Below are positions 1 to 5,479 of a stretch of 24,272 nt of DNA, piece after piece (positions within the stretch are counted from its first letter, which is position 1; each line of letters opens with the position of its first letter). Source of the stretch: a virus. The stretch is from positions 1 through 24,272 of the IMG/VR virus record IMGVR_UViG_3300013099_000088. One strand, given 5' to 3'. A program made the translations under genes and the position numbers. The notes beneath the pieces were generated by a model. The model made no database searches, had not been told where the DNA came from, and was given only the letters and a program-made list of their open reading frames with translations.

Positions 1-2
1 CC

Positions 3-596
3 AAAGAACGGGAAATGTTTAAAATATGTGCAGGTTGCGAATTAGAAATGCCTATAGCCAGGAGAGAATGTCCAGAATGTGGTTTTCAATTTGAACCAGC
101 CGAGTGTGTCATTGCGGAAGCATTGCCCGACATGGAAAAGGTCGAGTTCGGGTTTATCATCCCGTCTGAGCCAGAATGGTATCCGGTCATAGACTGGTCA
201 ATTGAGATCCATACGAGCAGGAAAAATGGGAAAAATTTAGGGAAGGTCACATTTATTTATCCTGAGACTGAGTATAAGACAGGTCGCGTTTTCATGTGGT
301 TGTGCTTTGCCGATCATTATTCAGGGTTTGCGGTTTCTATGGCAAAGGACCGATGGTCAGAGATATCCCATGACACTTTCCCGATAAGCGTGGAAGATTT
401 TATGGAGTCCCACTTTGATAATCCTATTAAAATCTTACTGGATATCAACGGTAAGTATCCAGAGCTAAAAGAGGTTTTTAGTAAATGGGTTGAAATCGAG
501 AAAAACTATTATGACCCGGATGACGATGTTGTTGTCGTTGAACAAGAAAATGCATTTGTGGTCCCGGCATTTGAGGATGATGAGATACCTTTTTAA
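3..596 (+). CDS. C-terminal part of a probable phage superfamily II (DEAD/DEAH) helicase, 5' end outside window
   Basis: The frame is open to the left edge of the window and the first ATG (position 15) has no convincing ribosome site, so this is more likely the tail of a longer gene than a 193-residue protein. Counting from that ATG, Cys5, Cys8, Cys19 and Cys22 form a four-cysteine zinc ribbon. It is followed by an alpha/beta region with the motif WLCFADHYSGFA near residues 95-106 and a later GKYPEL near 146-151. From memory, this ribbon followed by a W-(L/V)-C-F...GFA...A..W pattern is the usual C-terminal appendage of phage DEAD/DEAH helicases, which unwind DNA during phage replication. The tail is very acidic and ends in DDEIPF. 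The position just upstream of the primase-helicase gene fits a replication role. The helicase motor motifs themselves are not in the window, so the assignment rests on the appendage alone. Confidence 0.6.
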   Translation, partial: KEREMFKICAGCELEMPIARRECPECGFQFEPAECVIAEALPDMEKVEFGFIIPSEPEWYPVIDWSIEIHTSRKNGKNLGKVTFIYPETEYKTGRVFMWLCFADHYSGFAVSMAKDRWSEISHDTFPISVEDFMESHFDNPIKILLDINGKYPELKEVFSKWVEIEKNYYDPDDDVVVVEQENAFVVPAFEDDEIPF

Positions 597-605
597 AGGA
601 GTGCT

Positions 606-1409
606 ATGCAAGCTATAATTGAAAGCCAAAAGAAATGCACAAGATGTAATCAATATTTCACATTAACGTCTGAGTTTTGGTATAAAAATAAACTTAGTAA
701 AGATAGTTTCGCTTGGGTTTGCAAAGAATGCTCAAAAATTTACGTAAAAGTCAATTCGGATATTTTAAAGAAAAAATCTAAAGAACGAAGAGAAAGAAAA
801 AAAGATAAATTAAATGCTTACAGCAGGGGTTACAATCTTGAACATAAGAAAGAACTTTCAAAACTCAATAAAATATATCTTCAGTCTCCAGCTAAATATA
901 AAACATATGCCCATAAAATATCGTTTGCCGACAGAATTAATCAAGAAAAAAACGGGTCCCTACTCGCTTATTGTACATATTGTAATAAACCATTCCATCC
1001 TACAAATACGCAATGTAAAAATAGGGTAGCCGCCCTTCATAGTGAAATTGGATCAGAAAACAGGCTTTATTGCTCGACTGAATGTAAACTATCTTGTCCT
1101 GTATATAAAAAAATTAAACATCCCAACAGATATAAAAAAGCAAGCTCCAGGGAGACAAACCCAATTCTACGACAATTAGTATTTGAAAGAGACAAATGGA
1201 TTTGTCAAAAATGTGGATCGACAGGAATAGGAGTTACTTTGCACTGTCATCATATATTACCAGCGACTCAAAATCCAATGAATGCAAATGATCCAGATGT
1301 GTGTATGTGTGTTTGCAAATCATGCCACAAAGACATTCATAAACAAAATGGTTGTGGATATAACGATCTGAAATGTTACAGGGAAAATGGAAAAAGGGCA
1401 AATGGATAA
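606..1409 (+). CDS. HNH endonuclease with several zinc-finger knuckles (probable mobile homing-type gene)
   Basis: A 267-residue protein with ribosome site AAAGGAG five bases before the ATG. The C-terminal HNH domain shows Cys200-x-x-Cys203 and Cys237-x-x-Cys240 as zinc ligands, the histidine pair His215-His216 of the beta-beta-alpha-metal motif, asparagines at 226 and 228, and His241/His245 in the helix. A separate CxxC pair lies at Cys11/Cys14 with another near residue 38, followed by a long Lys/Arg-rich helical stretch and a middle cysteine cluster (about 120-165). Such proteins nick or cut double-stranded DNA. The gene is clearly richer in A and T than its neighbours and sits between two replication genes, ending eight bases inside the next gene, as free-standing phage HNH genes often do. 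A host-takeover or packaging-linked nuclease is possible but less likely, because packaging-linked HNH genes sit beside the terminase. Confidence 0.85.
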   Translation: MQAIIESQKKCTRCNQYFTLTSEFWYKNKLSKDSFAWVCKECSKIYVKVNSDILKKKSKERRERKKDKLNAYSRGYNLEHKKELSKLNKIYLQSPAKYKTYAHKISFADRINQEKNGSLLAYCTYCNKPFHPTNTQCKNRVAALHSEIGSENRLYCSTECKLSCPVYKKIKHPNRYKKASSRETNPILRQLVFERDKWICQKCGSTGIGVTLHCHHILPATQNPMNANDPDVCMCVCKSCHKDIHKQNGCGYNDLKCYRENGKRANG

Positions 1410-3516
1410 TATTAAAACGGAGTTGTCCTCATTTGGGCTTGATGTGACAAATATAATACCAGACGGCAATATTCATCGGTGTCATACTGCTGCTAAACGT
1501 AAAAAAAATTTGGATGGCTGGTACGTATGTCGGGACTTTAAAAACAGCTTTTGGTGTATTTACGGTTGCTGGATCAGGGGGGAACAAGGTAAATGCTCAA
1601 CCTTGAACGGGACCGGCACCGTCAACCATGAGGCATGGGAGAAATTAGAAGAACAACGGCAGATTGAAGCGATAATACGAGAGAAAGAGGGCAGGATTAG
1701 GGCTGAAAAGTATATCGCAGAATCCATTGATATTGATCAACCCCATGCCTACCTGGATAAAAAACAGATATCGACCTGCGGCACATTGAGAAATGGAAAT
1801 CTGATTGTCATCCCTCTTTATAATAAGGATGGGATCATCAGCAGCTACCAGACAATCAGCGAAACCGGCAGAAAACAATTCATGCCAGGTGGGATTGTGG
1901 GTGGGTGTTGTTATCCCATCCCTGGGAACGAAAAGGTTGTCTGTATTTGTGAAGGGTTTGCCACGGGTGCCAGCATCAACGCCGCAACCGGGCATAAAGT
2001 TCTGGTGGCTCTAAACGCTGGGAACATCGTTAAGGTTGCAAAGTCTGCCAAAGAACGGTTCCCCAATTCAGAGATATTGTTATGCTGTGATAACGACCAT
2101 TCCAAAGAGAAGAATGTGGGCCTTGAAACAGGGAAGAAGGTGGCGAAGGATTTGGGGCTTGCGTATGTCTATCCAACAGGTATTAAGGGGTCCGATTTTA
2201 ACGATATGGCTATTGAAAAGAGCATTGATATTGTAGCACAGAGTATCAATCAGCGGTTGGCCATCAATATGGTTACAATAGATGATGTTAATTCTTGTAG
2301 CAGAACACTGTATATTCCAAAAGAGGCCATCCCCGCCGGGCTAATCAGGGAGGGGGTTGAGGCTTCTGGTCAAGACATAATCCAATACACATTACCATTA
2401 ATTTTGACAGTTATTTCAAGGGCGATTGCCGGGAAAATTTGTTTTGCCGGGCATCATCCTAATATCTATAATATAAAAGTGGGAGGGACCAGCACCGGGA
2501 AATCAGAGACGGACAAACTTTTTAAGACCCATATGAATATCGAGAAGTTTTTCGGGTTAACTGATATGGCATCAGGTCCTGGACTGTTAAGAAGCATATC
2601 AGAGAATCCGTGTGGGTTAGGATTGTTTGACGAGGTTTCCAGTTTGTTTCAGCATTATGGCCAATCTGACCCGGTACGAGATGGCAAAATAAATATGCTA
2701 TTAGAACTATATTCTGCGTCGGGCGGGTATATCAAGAGAGTGTATGGGGATAGCCGGAACAGTATAGAAATAAACAATCCATGTTTTTCTCTTATCGGAA
2801 ATGCCACGCCAACCATCTTTGACACAATAAAAACAGAAGATTTTGAAACAGGTTTGATGCAGAGGTTTAATTTCTGGATGTATGAGGGTTTGATCCCACC
2901 TAAAAAGATATTCCATAAACCAGATGATATATTAAAGATAGAAGCCTTTATTCAACGGTTAAATGACATTGTGATGTCTAAGCCACCTCAAAGTGAGTTG
3001 GCGAATGCTATGGGTATCAGTTTTCCATTGTCTGCTTCAAAAGACGCTTTAATTCTTCTCCAGGAGTACAGCGATTCTATTATAGAGGCTGCTAATAACG
3101 AATCAGACGAGGGGAAAAAGGGTATAATCTCCAGGCAATATGAATTGTGTATTAAGTATGCGATGGGACACCATGCTTCTGTCGGGGATCTTTATATAGA
3201 TATGACATCTGCTGATTTTCAATTTGGTATTTTAATAGCCGGTCTTCTTAGTGATTGGAAATTAACTATTTTAGATAAACAGGTTGTGTCTGGAGAGTTC
3301 CATAAGAGTTGTGAGGTTTTTAAGCAGGCGATTGTGGCAAGCATGAAGGCCGGAAGAGGGAATCCAACCTTTGCGTACATGACTAGCAGAAGGACCATAT
3401 TAAAAAATTGGGATCAGAAGTATTCAAAGGAGGTTATTGAGGTGTTAAAAAAGCGCAAAGAGGTTGTCACACAAGAGATTGATGGGATAACCCGATATTA
3501 TTTGGTGAAGATATGA
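1402..3516 (+). CDS. Primase-helicase (zinc finger, TOPRIM and P-loop ATPase domains, C-terminal winged-helix-like domain)
   Basis: I start at ATG 1402, behind an AAAAAGGG site, giving 704 residues; an in-frame ATG at 1387 lacks a good site. Residues 20-70 carry scattered cysteines and aromatic residues of a primase-type zinc domain. Residues about 120-285 are a TOPRIM domain, with the acidic glutamate in CEGFATGAS (Glu184) and the metal-binding Asp230/Asp232 in CCDND. An ATPase follows: Walker A GGTSTGKS at 361-368, Walker B GLFDE with Asp410/Glu411, a sensor-like NATP and a probable arginine finger in GLMQRF. This resembles DUF927/DUF3987-type phage primase-helicases, which make primers and unwind DNA at the fork. 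Residues 636-704 form a compact domain that is repeated as a separate protein encoded at 3807-4058. In the related phage P4 alpha protein the C-terminal domain binds origin iterons, and repeat sequences lie just downstream here. Confidence 0.88.
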   Translation: MDNIKTELSSFGLDVTNIIPDGNIHRCHTAAKRKKNLDGWYVCRDFKNSFWCIYGCWIRGEQGKCSTLNGTGTVNHEAWEKLEEQRQIEAIIREKEGRIRAEKYIAESIDIDQPHAYLDKKQISTCGTLRNGNLIVIPLYNKDGIISSYQTISETGRKQFMPGGIVGGCCYPIPGNEKVVCICEGFATGASINAATGHKVLVALNAGNIVKVAKSAKERFPNSEILLCCDNDHSKEKNVGLETGKKVAKDLGLAYVYPTGIKGSDFNDMAIEKSIDIVAQSINQRLAINMVTIDDVNSCSRTLYIPKEAIPAGLIREGVEASGQDIIQYTLPLILTVISRAIAGKICFAGHHPNIYNIKVGGTSTGKSETDKLFKTHMNIEKFFGLTDMASGPGLLRSISENPCGLGLFDEVSSLFQHYGQSDPVRDGKINMLLELYSASGGYIKRVYGDSRNSIEINNPCFSLIGNATPTIFDTIKTEDFETGLMQRFNFWMYEGLIPPKKIFHKPDDILKIEAFIQRLNDIVMSKPPQSELANAMGISFPLSASKDALILLQEYSDSIIEAANNESDEGKKGIISRQYELCIKYAMGHHASVGDLYIDMTSADFQFGILIAGLLSDWKLTILDKQVVSGEFHKSCEVFKQAIVASMKAGRGNPTFAYMTSRRTILKNWDQKYSKEVIEVLKKRKEVVTQEIDGITRYYLVKI

Positions 3517-3532
3517 GGCCCATACAAAGGCA

Positions 3533-3635
3533 GTACAATCTCCGTACAAAATGGAAAAGTTTGTACGGAGATTTCAAGGTTTCCGTACAGGAAAAAAAAG
3601 TTTTGTACGTATTTTGTACTCAGTTTTGTACGGAG
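3533..3635. repeat. Cluster of GTAC-centred iterons (candidate replication origin or operator)
   Basis: GTAC occurs at 3533, 3544, 3563, 3585, 3605, 3616 and 3628, with spacings of 11, 19, 22, 20, 11 and 12 bases, close to one or two helical turns. The fullest unit is TTTTGTACGGAG: complete at 3624-3635, in reverse at 3540-3551, nearly complete at 3560-3570, and as the shorter TTTTGTAC at 3601 and 3612. A degenerate reverse copy lies at 3582-3592. The cluster is non-coding and begins 16 bases after the primase-helicase stop. Iterons beside a replication gene are typical of phage and plasmid origins; autoregulatory operators look the same. The seen part is the repeats; the function is inferred. 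Confidence 0.65.
3537..3573. repeat. Perfect 14-bp inverted repeat with 9-base spacer within the iteron cluster
   Basis: Positions 3537-3550 (AATCTCCGTACAAA) are the exact reverse complement of 3560-3573. The spacer is ATGGAAAAG. Two full-length iterons face each other here, which would suit a dimeric binding protein. As RNA it would fold into a strong hairpin, but no T-tract follows, so a standard intrinsic terminator is unlikely. Confidence 0.75.
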
Positions 3636-3663
3636 AAAAGATGGGGATAAATATAGTAATAAT

Positions 3664-3697
3664 AGGGGTTTATATATATATGTATATATATAAGTAC
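3664..3697. other. AT-only near-palindrome next to the iterons (candidate DNA unwinding element)
   Basis: From 3670 to 3693 the sequence is alternating T and A except for one G, with 11-base arms that are exact reverse complements around a single central mismatch. It is preceded by AGGGG and followed further on by a run of five C at about 3714-3719. A block this AT-rich melts easily. Lying about 30 bases from the iteron cluster it fits the unwinding element of an iteron origin. It could equally contain promoter -10 elements, for example TATAGT at 3652-3657. No function is proven by sequence alone. Confidence 0.45.
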
Positions 3698-3751
3698 AAG
3701 AATACAACACTATACCCCCAAACCTACATTTTTATATGTTTTCTGTGTGTG

Positions 3752-3782
3752 TGCCTTAACGCGTGCGCGTACGCACGAGGCA
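3752..3782. promoter_or_regulatory. GC-rich hairpin just before the small wHTH-like gene
   Basis: CGTGCG at 3762-3767 pairs with CGCACG at 3772-3777 across the four-base loop CGTA. TGCCT at 3752-3756 can pair with AGGCA at 3778-3782 around a one-sided bulge. The apex contains one more GTAC (3769-3772). It ends nine bases before the ribosome site of the gene at 3807, so it could be an operator, an mRNA leader hairpin or part of the origin. It stands out sharply from the AT-rich surroundings. Confidence 0.4.
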
Positions 3783-3806
3783 AGGCCAATTAAAAGGAGC
3801 TTAAAA

Positions 3807-4058
3807 ATGGAAGAAATGACATTTGTTCAAAAAATAATATTAGACAGTGACTGTGAATCTTTTAAACAAGCGATTATATCAAATTTAAGATCCGACCGGG
3901 AAGACCCAATATTCGAAGAGTTGGAAGCCTACTCATGGCGGGTGAACAGTTGGGAACCAGAATATGCACAGAAAATTATCAACGAATTAAAAACCCGGGG
4001 TGAAGTTATCACAAAAAAAATCAATGGATATCCCAGATATTTTTTGGTTAAAAGTTGA
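3807..4058 (+). CDS. Stand-alone paralogue of the primase-helicase C-terminal domain (winged-helix-like, 83 aa)
   Basis: The start is ATG 3807, six bases after the site AAAAGGAG; a longer frame from 3747 runs through the GC-rich hairpin and has no ribosome site. Residues 15-83 align without gaps to residues 636-704 of the primase-helicase encoded just upstream, with 26 of 69 identities by eye. Conserved blocks are CE.FKQAI, E(V)(I/V)T..I.G and RY(F/Y)LVK at the very C-terminus. The pattern of helices followed by a beta-hairpin-like end (EVITKKINGYPRYFLV) suggests a winged helix, so DNA binding is likely. Only 14 residues precede the domain, so the protein is the domain and little else. It probably binds the iterons between the two genes and acts on replication or on its own transcription. 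No protein of known function is recognised beyond this paralogy. Confidence 0.8.
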   Translation: MEEMTFVQKIILDSDCESFKQAIISNLRSDREDPIFEELEAYSWRVNSWEPEYAQKIINELKTRGEVITKKINGYPRYFLVKS

Positions 4059-4068
4059 ATACAAGTTA

Positions 4069-4148
4069 GCGCCTGGGCCTCCGAGGGCGAGGCATGGCGT
4101 CCTAATAGGTATCCTCCCAGACTCATCCTGTTTTATTTTCCTGACAGG
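4069..4148 (+). promoter_or_regulatory. Structured leader upstream of the dNTP diphosphohydrolase gene
   Basis: A nested hairpin can form at 4069-4100: CGCC 4070-4073 pairs with GGCG 4096-4099 (plus a G-T pair outside), enclosing GCCTC 4077-4081 pairing with GAGGC 4089-4093. A second weak hairpin pairs CCTGT 4127-4131 with ACAGG 4144-4148. There is no T-tract after either. The stretch is more GC-rich than the iteron region before it. A role as leader RNA, processing site or leftover coding sequence cannot be told apart. Confidence 0.3.
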
Positions 4149-4165
4149 TTAAAAGGATATCATCC

Positions 4166-4198
4166 ATGCTACCCAAAAACGCAAATAAACTAAGATAA
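4166..4198 (+). CDS. Possible 10-codon leader peptide (MLPKNANKLR)
   Basis: ATG 4166 follows AAAAGGA at 4151-4157 at a proper spacing, and the stop TAA at 4196-4198 overlaps the start of the ribosome site AAGGAG of the next gene. Such an arrangement could couple translation to the gene at 4208. A ten-codon frame can arise by chance, and no attenuator is obvious, so this is weak. Confidence 0.2.
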   Translation: MLPKNANKLR

Positions 4199-4207
4199 GG
4201 AGCTCGT

Positions 4208-4573
4208 ATGATTGAAACAGACCCGAACGGAATAGACACCCATGACCCAGGAGCTAAACTAGATGATGGTAAACTCCTTGCCGGTATCCTCCAGCAATGG
4301 CCTAGGGCACTAACTGCTGTTTTGGAAGTTGCAACATTTGGTGCAAAAAAATACAGCCGTGGAGGCTGGCAGCATGTACCAAACGGAGTAGAGCGCTACA
4401 CAGACGCAATGATCCGGCATCTACTTAAAGAACCATTAGAAACTGCGGACCCAGACTCAGGGTTGAGCCATGAAGTCCACGCCGCCTGGAATGCTTTATC
4501 GCGCCTGGAATTGATGCTACGAGAACAAGAACAGGAGCAGCGGAGGACCCCCAGGAGAGTCACTTCTATATGA
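4208..4573 (+). CDS. dATP/dGTP diphosphohydrolase, MazZ-like (all-alpha MazG-type NTP pyrophosphohydrolase)
   Basis: A 121-residue protein with site AAGGAG. Family hallmarks visible in order are GAKLDDGK (residues 15-22), E40 followed by FGAKKY (44-49), GGW (52-54), PNGVERYTDAMIRHL (58-72) and HEVHAAWNALSRLEL (88-102). This matches the phage family described as the dATP/dGTP diphosphohydrolase N-terminal domain, to which MazZ of the Z-genome vibriophage phiVC8 belongs. These enzymes remove pyrophosphate from purine deoxynucleoside triphosphates using Mg2+ held by acidic helices; in Z phages the dGMP feeds 2-aminoadenine synthesis. Stand-alone copies are also common in phages with no known base change, where they probably trim the nucleotide pool. 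No PurZ-like or DNA polymerase gene is in the window. It overlaps the next gene by four bases (ATGA). Confidence 0.8.
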   Translation: MIETDPNGIDTHDPGAKLDDGKLLAGILQQWPRALTAVLEVATFGAKKYSRGGWQHVPNGVERYTDAMIRHLLKEPLETADPDSGLSHEVHAAWNALSRLELMLREQEQEQRRTPRRVTSI

Positions 4574-4860
4574 TAGATGAAGAAAAATGCCTGTCATGTG
4601 GCTTACGGAAAACTGCGCTATGCGTTAATCCAGGCCGGTGCATCATCAATGGTTTCTCAATGTATCGGCCAGCTAAACCGTGGAAAAAATGCGAAAATAT
4701 TGAATGTGGTGCAGGCATGAGAACTATCAGAACAAAAAAAATGTCTGAGACAGTTGTTGAAACATATTACGAATGCCCTGTTTGTAGATTACAAGCGAAG
4801 GTGGTTCAGGAGTATATCAGAATCCACGTTAAACGACCCAAGGCTATGAAGACTAAATAA
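4570..4860 (+). CDS. Small protein with two four-cysteine zinc sites, function unknown
   Basis: Ninety-six residues, translationally coupled to the preceding gene through ATGA. Cys7, Cys10, Cys18 and Cys24 form a first cluster; Cys41, Cys46, Cys69 and Cys72 form a second, with the CPVC knuckle looking like a zinc ribbon. Between them lies a Lys/Arg-rich segment, and the C-terminus is strongly basic (HVKRPKAMKTK). The layout suggests a nucleic-acid-binding accessory or regulatory protein. I do not recognise a named family. It is the last gene before a hairpin terminator, so it probably closes the early or middle transcript that begins with the replication genes. Confidence 0.7.
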   Translation: MIDEEKCLSCGLRKTALCVNPGRCIINGFSMYRPAKPWKKCENIECGAGMRTIRTKKMSETVVETYYECPVCRLQAKVVQEYIRIHVKRPKAMKTK

Positions 4861-4881
4861 TATATAAACACATTCCAATAC

Positions 4882-4917
4882 AAAGGGCCCCAGATTAATT
4901 TTTGGGGCCTTTCCCCT
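4882..4917 (+). terminator. Probable intrinsic terminator closing the replication module
   Basis: AAAGGGCCCC at 4882-4891 pairs with GGGGCCTTT at 4904-4912 (one bulged G), around an AT-rich loop, 21 bases after the stop of the zinc-ribbon gene. The following bases TTTCCCCTTTC are pyrimidine-rich but not a clean T-run, so the signal is moderate. Its position between two modules supports it. The rest of the gap up to 5033 holds only a small inverted repeat CACAC/GTGTG near 4938-4953 and no recognisable promoter. Confidence 0.55.
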
Positions 4918-5033
4918 TTCTATCCCGCCTGTTAATCACACCAAAAAGTGTGTTTCACCCCCAAATACACCCAACACTAGCGACTCTTCATCTATCCCAT
5001 GATATTTTTAAAAAAAACTGGAGATTTATTTAA

Positions 5034-5285
5034 ATGTTTAACTCAAGAGATTTAAAAAATTTGTGGGCCGCTGTGCTGCACCAGACCATTGACGATATCG
5101 TCAATCCAAGCAGGGAAAAACTCTCTCTCAAACAGTTTTGTCGAAGAAAAGCTCTTGTGTGGATAAAGACCAAATCCACAGCCCCAGAGCCACAATCGTT
5201 TATCGGAGTTTGCTGGATATTGGGGCTTGATCCTGATGATACCCGGGACCGGATACTCTCGATGCCAAGGGTGCAGCTTCTATGA
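5034..5285 (+). CDS. Small helical phage protein upstream of the terminase, function unknown
   Basis: Eighty-three residues, with GGAG ten bases before the ATG. The pattern LWAAVLHQTIDDI near the N-terminus, an alanine/tryptophan helix in the middle (RRKALVWIK) and FIGVCWILGLDPDDTRDRIL at the end resembles small phage proteins that I have seen next to late regulators and terminase genes; their role is not established. The C-terminal helix pair around GLDPDDTR could be a helix-turn-helix. It opens the packaging transcript and overlaps the following zinc-ribbon gene by four bases (ATGA), so the two are likely made together. Confidence 0.7.
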   Translation: MFNSRDLKNLWAAVLHQTIDDIVNPSREKLSLKQFCRRKALVWIKTKSTAPEPQSFIGVCWILGLDPDDTRDRILSMPRVQLL

Positions 5286-5479
5286 TCTGTCCCATTTGCG
5301 GATTAGGAAAGCCCGGAGTTGTCAACACCTACGGATTTTTAGACGACACAATCCCCCGAGTTCGCCGTTGCGCTATCTGTAAATATTCTTTTTCCACTAC
5401 TGAACATATCGATAAAGACGAAGACTTTCAATGCAGGAGGGTAGATTATGAGAAAAGACACGTCAAAGCTGACGCCTAA
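5282..5479 (+). CDS. NrdR-like zinc-ribbon protein, possible transcription regulator
   Basis: Sixty-five residues. Cys3-x-x-Cys6 and Cys30-x-x-Cys33 enclose a beta-type core with VRRC before the second knuckle and YSFST after it. This is the arrangement of the N-terminal zinc ribbon of the NrdR repressor (CPxCG ... RRRxCxxCxxRF), but the ATP-cone domain of NrdR is absent. Free-standing ribbons of this kind often bind nucleic acid. The gene overlaps the small terminase gene by 32 bases and its neighbour upstream by four. A late-gene activator (Ogr-like) is one alternative; the spacing of the cysteines fits NrdR better. Confidence 0.65.
   Translation: MICPICGLGKPGVVNTYGFLDDTIPRVRRCAICKYSFSTTEHIDKDEDFQCRRVDYEKRHVKADA

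Noticed and set aside
814-1029. A 71-residue + strand frame inside the HNH gene
   Set aside because: It is a shifted reading of the AT-rich HNH gene with no site or family.
3498-3710. A 70-residue minus-strand frame over the same block
   Set aside because: Antisense to the end of the primase gene and to the repeats, with a composition set by TA repeats; no other minus-strand gene is supported in the window.
3551-3793. An 80-residue + strand frame across the iteron and AT-rich block, with a hydrophobic middle
   Set aside because: No ribosome site before its ATG, it runs through the repeat cluster and TA alternation, and its Tyr/Ile-rich middle is just the translation of the TATATA block.
4059-4140. 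A possible tRNA or known riboswitch in the GC-rich leader
   Set aside because: No cloverleaf with a T-arm (GTTCRANYC) can be drawn and no known riboswitch core is seen; only simple hairpins remain.
4966-5000. A weak similarity between ACCCAACACTAGCGAC here and ACCCACACTTTTAACGCGAC near 10788, both ahead of a new transcript
   Set aside because: The match needs a gap and is short; two loose copies are not enough to call a phage promoter motif.
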